Below, one piece after another: positions 17,814 through 27,192 of a DNA stretch of 64,000 nucleotides; positions within the stretch are counted from its first letter, which is position 1, and each line of letters opens with the position of its first letter. The notes beneath the pieces were generated by a model, which ran no database searches, was not told where the DNA came from, and saw only the letters and a program-made list of their open reading frames with translations. This DNA comes from Paenibacillus timonensis (GTDB taxonomy: Bacteria > Bacillota > Bacilli > Paenibacillales > Paenibacillaceae), in contig NZ_JAKSXN010000015.1 of the NCBI RefSeq assembly GCF_022427145.1, positions 27,890-91,889 on the forward strand, read 5' to 3'. The position numbers and the translations under genes are program-made.

Positions 17814-17851
17814 CAAAAAAGCCCATAAGCACCGTTTGATGTTTATGGGCT
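17814..17851 (-). terminator. Terminator of the nar-nre-hemerythrin transcript
   Basis: 9-bp stem AGCCCATAA/TTATGGGCT (17820-17828, 17843-17851), followed on the minus strand by seven T. Confidence 0.9.
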
Positions 17852-17868
17852 GCTCATTGAATGGGAAA

Positions 17869-18387
17869 CTATTCAACAATCAGGGTGTAAAGCTCCTTAT
17901 TCAACTGCTCTTGTTCTGCCGGTTTCATGACCTGCCCGGTCATCGGAAACAATACGGTTTCTTCTTTGACGAAATGCACGGTCAGTATTTCAAATGCTTC
18001 GCCCGCATCCCGGGACAAGGCCTTCATTTCCTCCAGCGAAAACTCGCCGCCCGCATAATGGAGGAAATGGTCGATGTAAGCGAAGATTTCCTCGTGTTCC
18101 TGTTCGATCGATACGATCGGGCCTTGGTCATACCCTATATGCTTCCCCAATCGCGGGAAAAAATAAGTCTCTTCTTTATGAAAATGCCTGCGCAAAGGCG
18201 CTTTAAAATCATTCAACAGCTTACGCAGACGGTCGAATTGCGGCTTCGCCCGGTCCACGGTGTAACGATCGTTTTGGAAGTCCAGCACGATGGCATGCCA
18301 TTCGTCCATTAAACTCGCCAAATACCGATGCTCGTTCTCCAAAATACGCATGGCAGGCAATTCGCTCAGCAGTGTTCCTTGTTCCAT
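17869..18387 (-). CDS. Hemerythrin domain protein
   Basis: 172 residues with the hemerythrin iron-ligand pattern: 'ENEHRYL', 'HFHKEETYFFP' , 'EQEHEEIF' and 'HFVKEETVLFP'. The H-x-x-x-E and H...E pairs build a di-iron site in a four-helix bundle. Relatives bind O2 or NO or protect/repair Fe-S clusters under nitrosative stress. It lies 14 bp after nreC, with GGAGG before the ATG, and is followed by a terminator, so it is the last gene of the nar-nre transcript. A role in buffering O2/NO around the iron-sulfur sensors and nitrate reductase fits the context. Confidence 0.85.
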   Translation of the reverse strand: MEQGTLLSELPAMRILENEHRYLASLMDEWHAIVLDFQNDRYTVDRAKPQFDRLRKLLNDFKAPLRRHFHKEETYFFPRLGKHIGYDQGPIVSIEQEHEEIFAYIDHFLHYAGGEFSLEEMKALSRDAGEAFEILTVHFVKEETVLFPMTGQVMKPAEQEQLNKELYTLIVE

Positions 18388-18401
18388 GTTCCCAGCCTCC
18401 G

Positions 18402-19049
18402 TTAAAAATCCAGCAGCTTTTTCTTAATGGCGTATTCCACCAGTTCAGGTCTTGATTTCAAATTGAGCTTTTCCATGATTTTGGCTTTATGCGCCTCTAC
18501 CGTTTTCACGGAAATATGCAGCATTTCGGCAATCTCTTTATTGCCATACCCTTTAGCGACAAGCGGCAGGATCTCGATCTCGCGGGTGGACAGCAGCTGG
18601 TAGGGATTGCTCTCATCCGCTTGCTGATCATGGCTTACGAATTCACGGACAAGGGAAGAAGCCAGCTTCGGATGGATATAGACCCCGCCTTGATGCACCA
18701 TGCGAATGGCCGAAACGAGCTGTTCATCCGGAGAATTCTTCAGAACATACCCGCGCGCGCCTTTCTTAAGCACATGAAATAGATACTCCTCGTCATCGTG
18801 CATCGTCAGGATAATGATATGGGTCTCGGGAAAATCCTCGTGGATTTTAGCCGTTGCAATCAAGCCGCTTTCTCCCGGAGGCATGCTGAGATCCATCAGC
18901 AAAATGTCTGGGCGGTGTTTAGCCACCATTTTGTAGGCTTCAATCCCGTCCGCAGCTGTCGCCACGACTTCCATATCCTCTTGAAAATTAATGATCATTG
19001 CAAACCCGCTCCGGACGACGGCGTGATCATCCGCGATTACTACCTTCAC
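18402..19049 (-). CDS. nreC: NreC-type response regulator
   Basis: 215 residues: receiver domain (D7, D8, phosphoacceptor D53 in L-L-M-D-L-S-M-P) and a LuxR/NarL-type HTH ('[25 protein letters not shown]'). It is the partner of NreB in the oxygen/nitrate sensing system that activates narGHJI and narK-type genes in staphylococci. The start is a GTG at 19049 with GGGGGAAGG upstream. The gap to nreB is 56 bp. GGG-N4-CCC palindromes before narG and narK are candidate targets. Confidence 0.93.
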   Translation of the reverse strand: MKVVIADDHAVVRSGFAMIINFQEDMEVVATAADGIEAYKMVAKHRPDILLMDLSMPPGESGLIATAKIHEDFPETHIIILTMHDDEEYLFHVLKKGARGYVLKNSPDEQLVSAIRMVHQGGVYIHPKLASSLVREFVSHDQQADESNPYQLLSTREIEILPLVAKGYGNKEIAEMLHISVKTVEAHKAKIMEKLNLKSRPELVEYAIKKKLLDF

Positions 19050-19105
19050 AGAACCTTCCCCCTTGCCCTCGAAAGTTAACCCTACCTACTGGGCGCTATG
19101 GCCGT

Positions 19106-20167
19106 CTAAAGAGAGAACGCTCCGAACGGAACTCGCAAATGGACCGTTGTGCCTTCCCCCCGTTTAGAGTTAATGGAGATTTCACCGCCTACGAGCTCGG
19201 CTCGCTCTTTCATCCCATAGATACCAAGTCCGGTTCCCTTCGGATCGTTCGTATTCACGTCGAATCCGTTCCTCTGATCGGAAACAATGAGCTCCAGCAA
19301 ATGCGTCGAGGCAAACAGACGCACGTTAATCTCGTCAATATCGGCATATTTCAAGGCATTAAGTACCGATTCCTGGCATACTCGATAAACGACCGTTTCC
19401 ACTTCACTGTTAAATCGCTGACCCCCGAGCTCCGCAACAAATCGTACCAGCACGCCATAGTTTTTCTCAATCCATTTGAAATGAGAACGGAAGGCTGCGT
19501 CAAGGCCGAGATCATCCAGAGAAGCTGGACGCAGCTCCACCGACAGGTTGCGGATTTGCTCCAGCAACCGGGTGAGCGAGGCTTCGGTTTGCTGGATTTT
19601 TTGCAGCGCTTCTTCTTGTACGTTCAAATATTTGAGCACGCGCAGATCCACCAACGAGCTAATCAACTCTTGAGCTACGCTGTCGTGCAGCTCACGGGAG
19701 ATCCGCTTGCGCTCGTCTTCCTGGGCCTTAATGACGCTCTTCATCATGGTGTTCTGATTGAGCAACTGCTGCGTCATAAGTTGATTCGTCAAGTCGCGGA
19801 GAGTAAGCACCCGGATACCCTCCGCCGCATCTACGGTTTGAAAGCTGGCGGAGAACGGCACCACGCCTTTGGTTTTCGTCTCAAGATATAGCTGGAAGGA
19901 GCTGAAATCCTTCTCCGTATTGGATAGATAGCAATTTAGACAAGACATCGGTTCTTCTTCACTGGTGTAGCCCCGGCAAGAGAAGCAAAACGAATTGCTG
20001 TCCGGTCCGGCTGGTTCCTCCAGCACTCGGCGGTCCAGAAGACGTTCGGCCCGGGAATTCATCGCCATGACCCGATGGCCGGCATCAAAGAAAATGATGG
20101 CATCGGAGCTGTGTTCAAATTGTTTTTGAAGCAGCTCGATCGGTATATTCAAGGATGAAGGATTCAT
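19106..20167 (-). CDS. nreB: NreB-type oxygen-sensing histidine kinase
   Basis: 353 residues, no TM helix. The N-terminal PAS domain holds C61-x2-C64-x11-C76-x2-C79, the exact spacing known for the O2-labile [4Fe-4S] cluster of NreB (C59/C62/C74/C77 in Staphylococcus carnosus). A HisKA_3 dimerisation domain follows with phosphoacceptor H161 in R-E-L-H-D-S-V-A-Q, then an HATPase domain with 'GTGLGIYGMKERAELVGG'. The kinase is active anaerobically and phosphorylates NreC. It overlaps nreA by 4 bases. Confidence 0.95.
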   Translation of the reverse strand: MNPSSLNIPIELLQKQFEHSSDAIIFFDAGHRVMAMNSRAERLLDRRVLEEPAGPDSNSFCFSCRGYTSEEEPMSCLNCYLSNTEKDFSSFQLYLETKTKGVVPFSASFQTVDAAEGIRVLTLRDLTNQLMTQQLLNQNTMMKSVIKAQEDERKRISRELHDSVAQELISSLVDLRVLKYLNVQEEALQKIQQTEASLTRLLEQIRNLSVELRPASLDDLGLDAAFRSHFKWIEKNYGVLVRFVAELGGQRFNSEVETVVYRVCQESVLNALKYADIDEINVRLFASTHLLELIVSDQRNGFDVNTNDPKGTGLGIYGMKERAELVGGEISINSKRGEGTTVHLRVPFGAFSL

Positions 20168-20622
20168 GGGTTCAGCTCCTTGATTTCAAAATCGCCAAAC
20201 CTGCCTTGAAGCCATTCATACAACCGGCGTAACTCTTCGTGCGACATCCGCTTCTCTCCACGATAACCGGCCAAGAGCACACCTTCAACCCGATCCGTCA
20301 AATACAAGGGGATCGCCGCCAAGCTGGTTAACCGTTCCGAAATTAAAATCGGGTAATTGTACATTTCTTGGGGTTTGAGCCCGTCGGCGACATTTGCAAC
20401 CAGCATGGGACTGCCGGTTTTGAATACGATACCGGCAATCCCTTTACCTGACTGGAGGACGATGCGTTTATATCGATTGTTCAAGTTGCCCGAGGCATAC
20501 TTCCAGGTAAGGACGAAATCATTAACGGCCGACTCGGCAAAAGCCAGCGACACGAAGTCATACCCCATCTGTTCTCTTAATTGATCGATGAGTACCTGGT
20601 AGCAACTGGAGGTTGGATTCAT
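20164..20622 (-). CDS. nreA: NreA-type GAF nitrate sensor
   Basis: 152 residues forming one GAF domain ('GKGIAGIVFKTGSPMLVANVADG', 'IPLYLTDRVEGVLLAGY'). NreA of Staphylococcus is a cytosolic GAF protein of about this length that binds nitrate and, when empty, inhibits NreB autophosphorylation. Position (28 bp after narI, overlapping nreB) is the same as in the staphylococcal narGHJI-nreABC locus. The start ATG has GGGAGACG upstream. Confidence 0.92.
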   Translation of the reverse strand: MNPTSSCYQVLIDQLREQMGYDFVSLAFAESAVNDFVLTWKYASGNLNNRYKRIVLQSGKGIAGIVFKTGSPMLVANVADGLKPQEMYNYPILISERLTSLAAIPLYLTDRVEGVLLAGYRGEKRMSHEELRRLYEWLQGRFGDFEIKELNP

Positions 20623-20650
20623 GTATTCGTCTCCCTAAACTTCAAAATCC

Positions 20651-21349
20651 TTAACGTCCCGCAGTATGCGAGCGATTCTTCCTATAAAGGATATAGCTTC
20701 TCCGGGCATAATTCAAGGGCACGCTCCAGACATGGACGAGACGAGTAAACGGCCACAAGGCAAAGATCAGAAACCCCGCCAAAATGTGGATTTGAAACGA
20801 AATCGGCACCTCTGCCATATATGAGGCTTCCGGCCGGAAGATAAGCAGATTGCGGAACCAGATGGAAATCGTCTCCCGATAATCAAAATCCGGCTGCACA
20901 TTATTCGTGACCAGCGTGGAGAACATCCCCATAAATACGATGAACAGCAGCAATCCGTTCACGATCATGTCTGAGGCGGAGCTTAGGCGGCGCACGTTTT
21001 TCATGGTCAACCGGCGCATCGTTAAGATCAGCATCCCGGCAAATGTAATCACGCCGAACAATCCTCCGCCATACATGGCACCGAGATGATACATATGCTC
21101 GTTGACGCCAAGAGCAGCCATCCACTCCTTCGGAATGCCCAATCCCGCCACATGACCCATGATGACCGGGATAATTCCGATGTGGAACAACATGCTGCCT
21201 AGCATCAACCGTTTTTTCTCGATAAATTCGCTGGATTTGGCCGTCCAATTAAACTGGTCGTAGCGGTAGCGGAAAATATGCCCTACCACGAACGTAGCCA
21301 CGCATAAATACGGGAAAATGACCCATAGAAATTGCTCAAACAGACTCAT
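20651..21349 (-). CDS. narI: Respiratory nitrate reductase, gamma subunit (cytochrome b)
   Basis: 232 residues with five TM helices. Histidines in helix 2 and in the C-terminal helix ('FHIGIIPVIMGH', 'QIHILAGFLIF', 'TRLVHVWSVP') are the expected ligands of the two b haems. NarI anchors NarGH to the membrane, oxidises menaquinol and passes electrons to NarH. It overlaps narJ by 14 bases and is followed closely by nreA. Confidence 0.96.
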   Translation of the reverse strand: MSLFEQFLWVIFPYLCVATFVVGHIFRYRYDQFNWTAKSSEFIEKKRLMLGSMLFHIGIIPVIMGHVAGLGIPKEWMAALGVNEHMYHLGAMYGGGLFGVITFAGMLILTMRRLTMKNVRRLSSASDMIVNGLLLFIVFMGMFSTLVTNNVQPDFDYRETISIWFRNLLIFRPEASYMAEVPISFQIHILAGFLIFALWPFTRLVHVWSVPLNYARRSYILYRKNRSHTAGR

Positions 21350-21911
21350 GAACCTTCACCTCCTGTGACAAGCACAACTTAAACGTTTCCCGGAGGGCCT
21401 TGATGAGCTCATAATAAGGGTTCCCCTTCTTCTCCAGCGATTTCATCAACTGGTACGTGCCATCCTCCAGAATCGTTAACACCGTAAACATCCCTGTCTC
21501 GCTATGCGGATGTCCCAGCCACTCCGCTGCAGACAAGAATTCCAGCATCAGCGGCAGGAAATCCGGCAATTCCCGGTCGATCATTTCCATGCCGAACATT
21601 TCGTAAACCGCTTTGAGTGAGGTAAGCAACTGACCGCGATCTTTGGAATCCTCGTATTTAAAAAAAGTCATGTACAGCGTTGACGACTTTTCAAAATCAA
21701 ACGTATCCACGTAAAGCTCCTCGATCTCTTCCATGCTGAGCGCAAGCATTTGCTCCCGATATTTCGTTACCGGCTCTATCACCGTCGATGGCAGCACCTC
21801 TTCCCCGCTCTCACGAATCAATGCGAACGTCTCCTTATCGGGGTAGACGAGCTGTCCGGCAAAAAAGCCGAACAACTCGCGATGTTCATCCAGTTTCGCC
21901 AGATCAATCAC
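21336..21911 (-). CDS. narJ: Nitrate reductase assembly chaperone
   Basis: 191 residues from a GTG at 21911 (start 'VIDLAKLDEHRELFGFFA'), with GGGGGATC as ribosome site; the GTG overlaps the narH stop (CGTGATTGA). The open frame extends to 21956 but that part lies inside narH. All-helical TorD/NarJ-type chaperone with 'TLYMTFFKYEDSKDRGQ' and 'DFLPLMLEFLS' segments. It binds apo-NarG and is needed for insertion of the molybdenum cofactor and FS0 before membrane attachment. Confidence 0.93.
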   Translation of the reverse strand: MIDLAKLDEHRELFGFFAGQLVYPDKETFALIRESGEEVLPSTVIEPVTKYREQMLALSMEEIEELYVDTFDFEKSSTLYMTFFKYEDSKDRGQLLTSLKAVYEMFGMEMIDRELPDFLPLMLEFLSAAEWLGHPHSETGMFTVLTILEDGTYQLMKSLEKKGNPYYELIKALRETFKLCLSQEVKVHESV

Positions 21912-23451
21912 GCCAGATCCCCCCGTAGAAGTTTTGTTCGTACAGATCCCGGCCACTCTTTCCGTTATTAGCCGGAATTGGAGTTGCCGGGCCGCAGCCG
22001 TCGCAATCCATACCGAAACCTTCGGTGCCTTGGGCCCGGTACGGATCCATGTATCCTTCCTTATGCGAAGTCGGGATCACAAAGCGGTCCTCGTATTTCG
22101 CAATGGCCAGCAAGCGGTACATTTCTTCGATCTGCTGAGCGGTCAGTCCCACGCGGGCCAAGCGTTTTTCGTCAAACGGCTTTTTGGAGAATTGCGCACG
22201 TTGGTATTGACGCATCATCGCCATACGTTGCAGGGCTATTTTGACGGTCGAAGTATCTCCTGCGGTCAGGAGATTGGCCAGATACTGAACCGGCGTTCTC
22301 ATTTCTTCAATTGCCGGGAAGATCAGGTCCGGATTCTGAATCGAATCCTTGCCTTCAAAATGGCTCATGATCGGGCTGAGCGGCGGTACATACCAGACCA
22401 TCGGCAGCGTGCGGTATTCCGGATGAAGCGGGAATGCCAGCTTGTATTCGATCGCCAGTTTATAAACCGGCGAGTTTTGAGCCGCTTCGATCCATTCCTC
22501 GGACAAGCCGTCTTTGCGGGCTTGCTCAATCACTTTCGGATCATGCGGATCGAGGAATAAGCCAAGTTGCGCTTCGTACAAATCCTTCTCGTCCGGCGTC
22601 GAAGCCGCTTCTTGCACCCGATCTGCGTCATATAACAATACGCCAAGGTAGCGAATCCGGCCGGTACATGTCTCGGAGCACACCGTTGGAAGTCCCGCTT
22701 CGATTCTCGGGAAGCAGAACGTACATTTTTCGGCTTTGTTCGTCTTCCAATTGAAGTAGACCTTCTTGTAAGGGCAACCCGTCATACAGTAACGCCAGCC
22801 GCGGCAAGCCTCTTGGTCGACAAGGACAATTCCGTCCTCATCGCGCTTGTAGATCGCGCCGGATGGACAGGAGGCCACGCAGCTTGGATTCAAGCAATGC
22901 TCGCATAACCGGGGCAAGTACATCATAAACGACTGCTCGAAATTGAATTTGATTTCCTCTTCGATCTTCTCGATGTTCGGATCCTTGGGTCCGGTAATGT
23001 GGCCGCCGGCCAGATCGTCTTCCCAGTTCGGCCCCCAGTCCAGGTCCATCTTGTCGCCGGTGACGGCCGATTTGGGCCGGGCAACGGGTTGATGCTTCTT
23101 CTCCCCCGAATTCGTCAGCTTCTCGTAATCATACGTCCAGGGTTCGTAATAATCTTTCATTTCCGGCATGTCCGGGTTATAGAAAATTTTGCCGAGAGCA
23201 ATCTTCGACAGCTTGCTGCCGGACTTCAGCTCCAGCTTGCCGTTACGCAGCGTCCAGCCGCCCTTGTAATGCTCCTGGTCCTCCCACCGTTTCGGGTAAC
23301 CGATGCCCGGTTTCGTTTCGACGTTGTTGAACCACATATATTCGGCGCCTTCCCGGTTCGTCCAGGTGCTCTTACAGGTCACGCTGCAAGTGTGGCAGCC
23401 GATGCATTTGTCCAAGTTGAGCACCATGGCGATTTGCGCTTTAATCTTCAA
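21904..23451 (-). CDS. narH: Respiratory nitrate reductase, beta subunit (Fe-S)
   Basis: 515 residues with four ferredoxin-type cysteine groups: C-I-G-C-H-T-C-S-V-T-C near residue 16, 'CEHCLNPSCVASCPSG' near 184, 'CRGWRYCMTGCPYKK' (a W replaces one Cys, as in the [3Fe-4S] site) and 'CTFCFPRIEAGLPTVCSETC'. These hold three [4Fe-4S] and one [3Fe-4S] cluster carrying electrons from NarI to NarG. It overlaps narG by 11 bases. Confidence 0.97.
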   Translation of the reverse strand: MKIKAQIAMVLNLDKCIGCHTCSVTCKSTWTNREGAEYMWFNNVETKPGIGYPKRWEDQEHYKGGWTLRNGKLELKSGSKLSKIALGKIFYNPDMPEMKDYYEPWTYDYEKLTNSGEKKHQPVARPKSAVTGDKMDLDWGPNWEDDLAGGHITGPKDPNIEKIEEEIKFNFEQSFMMYLPRLCEHCLNPSCVASCPSGAIYKRDEDGIVLVDQEACRGWRYCMTGCPYKKVYFNWKTNKAEKCTFCFPRIEAGLPTVCSETCTGRIRYLGVLLYDADRVQEAASTPDEKDLYEAQLGLFLDPHDPKVIEQARKDGLSEEWIEAAQNSPVYKLAIEYKLAFPLHPEYRTLPMVWYVPPLSPIMSHFEGKDSIQNPDLIFPAIEEMRTPVQYLANLLTAGDTSTVKIALQRMAMMRQYQRAQFSKKPFDEKRLARVGLTAQQIEEMYRLLAIAKYEDRFVIPTSHKEGYMDPYRAQGTEGFGMDCDGCGPATPIPANNGKSGRDLYEQNFYGGIWRD

Positions 23452-26400
23452 GCCAGTCGACCTCCTTCAGTTTGCGCACGGCAACGTAGACATCACGCTG
23501 GTTGCCGATCGGTCCGTAGTAGTTGAAGCCGTAACTGAGTTGGGCATAACCCCCGACGAGTTGCGTCGGCTTCAAGTGAATTCGCGTCGGAGCATTATGG
23601 CTGCCGCCTCGCTCTCCCGTGATTTCCGAACCCGGTACGTTAATGTGTTTATCCTGGGCATGGTACATAAACATCGTACCCCTCGGCATCCGGTGGCTGA
23701 CCACCGCTCTGGCCGTTACGACGCCGTTACGGTTATAGACCTCCAGCCAGTCGTTATCGTTAATTTGGTGCGCTTCCGCATCCTCGTTGCTGATCCACAC
23801 GGTTGGACCGCCCCGGAACAAGGTCAACATGTGCAGATTATCCTGGTACGTGCTGTGGATGTTCCACTTGCCGTGCGGCGTTAAATAACGCAATACCAGC
23901 GCATCTTTGCCACCCTCAACCTGCTTGTCTCGCGGACCAAACACCATCGGCGGCAATGTCGGTTTGTAGACTGGCAGCGCCTCCCCGAACTGCAGGAAGA
24001 TTTGGTGATCCAGATAAAAATGCTGGCGTCCGGTTAACGTCCGGAACGGCACTAACCGTTCGATGTTGGTCGTAAACGGCGAATACCGGCGTCCCGATTT
24101 GTTCGAGCCGCTAAATACCGGCGTCGGAATGACCTCCCGCGGCTGCGCGGTAATGTTCGCGAACGTGATCCGTTCGGCAGCTCGGTCGGCGGAAATATCC
24201 TTTAATTCTACGCCCGTATCCTGTTCCGCGGATTCCCAGGCGCGTTGGGACACTTTCCCATTCGTAGCCGAAGACAAATGCAATACTGCATTGGCCGCTT
24301 GTCTCGCCGTACGCAGCTTCGGTCGGCCGTTTTTGATCGTGTCATCGATATAAGAGCCATTGATCTTCTTCAAATCCTCATACTCTTCCTTGACGGAGAA
24401 CGAGACTCCATGTGCGCCAACCTTGCCGGTTTCCAGGTTCGGTCCAAGCGTAATGTATTTGTCGTAGATCTTCGTATAATCGCGTTCGACCACGGTAAAG
24501 CCGGGCATCGTTTTGCCGAGGACCGGCTTCGTTTCCCCGCGCTTCCAATCCTTTACTTCCCCATACGGCTGAGCGATTTCCGCCATGGAATCATGTCCAA
24601 GCGGCGAGGTGACCAGGTCTTTGTATACGCCCGGCATATGCTCCTTGGCCATCTCGGACAGGACGCTGGCGAGCGTCCGGTAGATATCCCAGTCGGTGCG
24701 CGACTCCCACAACGGATCGATCGCCGGGTTGAACGGATGCACGAACGGGTGCATGTCGGTAGAGGAGATATCCACCTTCTCGTACCAGGTTGCCGCCGGG
24801 AGAACGATATCGGCATACATCGGTGTCGCCGTCATCCGGAAATCGAGCGCTACAAGCAGATCCAGCTTGCCTTCCACCTCATCGCGCCAGACGATTTCTT
24901 CCGGCTTTTCCTCTTCGTTCGGGTTGGACAACAACCCGTTATGCGTGCCCAGCAAATGCTTCATGAAGAACTCTTGCCCTTTGGCAGAGCTGGAGATCAG
25001 ATTCGAGCGCCAGACGAACAGCGAACGCGGGAAGTTCTCCGGCGCATCCGGATCCTCCACAGCGAACTTCGCATCACCGGAGATCACTTGCTCGTATGCG
25101 TGCTGGATGATCTCGGCGTTGTCCGTCTTGCCCTGAGCAGCCGCTTCTTCGGCGAAGGCTAGGCTGCTCTTGTTGAACTGCGGATACGATGGCAGCCAGC
25201 CCAGTCGAGCTGCCAGTACATTGTAATCCGCCGGATGACGGTACGGGATATCCCCGCCGGTTGGCGATTTCAACGATTCCGCGCTCATCTCCTCGTATTT
25301 CCATTGGTCGGTGGCAAAATAGAAGAACGAAGTCGCGTTTTGCAGCCGCGCCGGCGCTTGCCAGTCGCGGGCGAAAGCGATGGTCGACCAGCCTTCGATC
25401 GGCCGGCATTTCTCTTGTCCGACGTAGTGAGCCCAACCGCCGCCGTTAACCCCCTGCGAAGCCGTCAGCATCACCAAGTTCAGGATCGAGCGGTAGATCG
25501 TATCGCTGTTGAACCAGTGGTTGATCCCGGCGCCCATAATGATCATTGAACGACCGCCTGTGTCCAGTGCGTTCTGCGCAAACTCGCGAGCGATTTGCAC
25601 CACGAGCGACGCTTTGACACCGGTGATTCGCTCTTGCCAAGCTGGAGTGTAATGCGACTCTGCGTCATCATACCCTTTGGATGTATGGGTGCTGCCCGGA
25701 CGGGTTACTCCGTATTGGCTAAGCATCAAATCGTGAACCGTTGCGGCCAAACGGGTTGATCCGTCGGCCAAAGTTACGGTTTTGGCCGGAATCGACCGGG
25801 TAAACGTACCGTTGCCGTCAGCGTCAAAGTAAGGGAATACAATCTCTGTCCATTCCCCGCCGTGCGGCTCGACCGACAAAGCCGGCTCGATCCGGCTTCC
25901 GTCTTCTCGATCGAGGATCAGGTTCCACTTGACGTCCTTCTCCCACCGTTGGCCCATCGTTCCGTTCGGTACGACCAGTTCTCCGGCCGCTTCGTCATAA
26001 ATAACCGGCTTCCATTCGGCATGCTCCGATGCTTGCCCCAAATCGCTTGCCCGCAAGAACCGGCCGGCTTTATAGCTGCCTTCGTGCGGATCCAGCAAAA
26101 TCAGGAACGGCATGTCCGTGTATTGTTTGGCGTAGTTCAAGAACATCGGTTCCTGGCGCTGTACATAAAATTCGTCCAGGATGACATGCGTCATCGCTTG
26201 AGCCACCGCGGCATCCGTCCCCGGATGCGGAGCCAGCCAGTTGTCGGCAAATTTCACGTTCTCCGCATGGTCCGGCGCTACGGACACCACCTTCGTCCCT
26301 TTATAGCGAACCTCGGTCATGAAATGAGCATCCGGCGTCCGCGTCAGCGGAACGTTGGAGCCCCACATGATCAGGTATCCAGCGTTGTACCAATCGGATG

Positions 26401-27118
26401 ACTCCGGCACATCGGTTTGTTCGCCCCAAATTTGCGGCGAAGCCGGCGGCAGGTCGGCGTACCAATCGTAGAAACTGAGCATCTCGCCGCCTAGCAAGGA
26501 GATGAACCGCGCGCCCGAAGCGTAGCTGATCATCGACATGGCCGGAATCGGGGTAAACCCGGCAATCCGGTCCGGCCCGTATTTCTTAATGGTATAAAGC
26601 AATTGCGCGGAGATTAGCTGCGTAGCTTCTTCCCAGGTGACGCGCACATGGCCGCCTTTGCCGCGCGCCTGCTTATACGATTGCGCCGCTTCCGGGTTCT
26701 CCACGATACTGGCCCAGGCCTCCAGGGGATTACCGTGATGTTTGGTCATCGCCTCGCGCCACAGGCGCAGCAGCCGGCCGCGCATATAAGGGTATTTCAC
26801 CCGTAAAGGGCTGTATTCATACCACGAGAACGACGCCCCCCGCGGGCAACCCCGGGGTTCGAACTCCGGCATGTCCGGCCCGCAGGACGGATAATCGATT
26901 TGTTGGTTTTCCCAGGTGATGATGCCGTTCTTCACAAAGACTTTCCAACTGCAGGAACCCGTGCAGTTCACGCCATGCGTCGTCCGCACCACTTTATCGT
27001 GCGACCAGCGGCCGCGGTACATATTCTCCCATTCCCGGCTTTTCTCTTCGATTTTCGTCCAATTTCCCGAAATCGTCTCCGGTTTCTTAAAAAAGCTAAG
27101 TCCTGATCTTCGTTTCAC
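23441..27118 (-). CDS. narG: Respiratory nitrate reductase, alpha subunit (Mo-bisMGD)
   Basis: About 1,225 residues, the usual NarG size. The FS0 cluster motif H-G-V-N-C-T-G-S-C-S-W with a later 'GCPRG' cysteine is present, and the molybdenum ligand aspartate sits in G-E-Q-T-D-V-P-E-S-S-D. No twin-arginine signal is seen, so the active site faces the cytosol as in NarGHI of E. coli type. It reduces nitrate to nitrite. The frame extends to a TTG at 27145, but GAAGGAG at 27136-27130 sits just inside it and favours the GTG at 27118 ('VKRRSGLSFFKKPE'), which matches how homologues begin. Confidence 0.96.
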   Translation of the reverse strand: MKRRSGLSFFKKPETISGNWTKIEEKSREWENMYRGRWSHDKVVRTTHGVNCTGSCSWKVFVKNGIITWENQQIDYPSCGPDMPEFEPRGCPRGASFSWYEYSPLRVKYPYMRGRLLRLWREAMTKHHGNPLEAWASIVENPEAAQSYKQARGKGGHVRVTWEEATQLISAQLLYTIKKYGPDRIAGFTPIPAMSMISYASGARFISLLGGEMLSFYDWYADLPPASPQIWGEQTDVPESSDWYNAGYLIMWGSNVPLTRTPDAHFMTEVRYKGTKVVSVAPDHAENVKFADNWLAPHPGTDAAVAQAMTHVILDEFYVQRQEPMFLNYAKQYTDMPFLILLDPHEGSYKAGRFLRASDLGQASEHAEWKPVIYDEAAGELVVPNGTMGQRWEKDVKWNLILDREDGSRIEPALSVEPHGGEWTEIVFPYFDADGNGTFTRSIPAKTVTLADGSTRLAATVHDLMLSQYGVTRPGSTHTSKGYDDAESHYTPAWQERITGVKASLVVQIAREFAQNALDTGGRSMIIMGAGINHWFNSDTIYRSILNLVMLTASQGVNGGGWAHYVGQEKCRPIEGWSTIAFARDWQAPARLQNATSFFYFATDQWKYEEMSAESLKSPTGGDIPYRHPADYNVLAARLGWLPSYPQFNKSSLAFAEEAAAQGKTDNAEIIQHAYEQVISGDAKFAVEDPDAPENFPRSLFVWRSNLISSSAKGQEFFMKHLLGTHNGLLSNPNEEEKPEEIVWRDEVEGKLDLLVALDFRMTATPMYADIVLPAATWYEKVDISSTDMHPFVHPFNPAIDPLWESRTDWDIYRTLASVLSEMAKEHMPGVYKDLVTSPLGHDSMAEIAQPYGEVKDWKRGETKPVLGKTMPGFTVVERDYTKIYDKYITLGPNLETGKVGAHGVSFSVKEEYEDLKKINGSYIDDTIKNGRPKLRTARQAANAVLHLSSATNGKVSQRAWESAEQDTGVELKDISADRAAERITFANITAQPREVIPTPVFSGSNKSGRRYSPFTTNIERLVPFRTLTGRQHFYLDHQIFLQFGEALPVYKPTLPPMVFGPRDKQVEGGKDALVLRYLTPHGKWNIHSTYQDNLHMLTLFRGGPTVWISNEDAEAHQINDNDWLEVYNRNGVVTARAVVSHRMPRGTMFMYHAQDKHINVPGSEITGERGGSHNAPTRIHLKPTQLVGGYAQLSYGFNYYGPIGNQRDVYVAVRKLKEVDWLED

Positions 27119-27192
27119 GGAAGCGTTCACTCCTTCATCGCTCAAATGAATGCCTTTGACGGGGAATCAATGGTATTCGAGCTTCTGATTCC

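Noticed and set aside
17682..17879. 65-residue minus-strand frame upstream of narK
   Set aside because: It covers the narK promoter palindromes and a terminator, and has no ribosome site or coding character.
18998..19891. 297-residue plus-strand frame over nreB
   Set aside because: Antisense to a gene with the full sensor-kinase motif set.
21912..21956. Longer narJ start inside narH
   Set aside because: A GTG at 21911 with GGGGGATC directly upstream overlaps the narH stop, as expected for coupled genes; the extra 15 residues do not fit NarJ.
24245..25162. 305-residue plus-strand frame inside narG
   Set aside because: Mirror frame of narG; no motif, no ribosome site.
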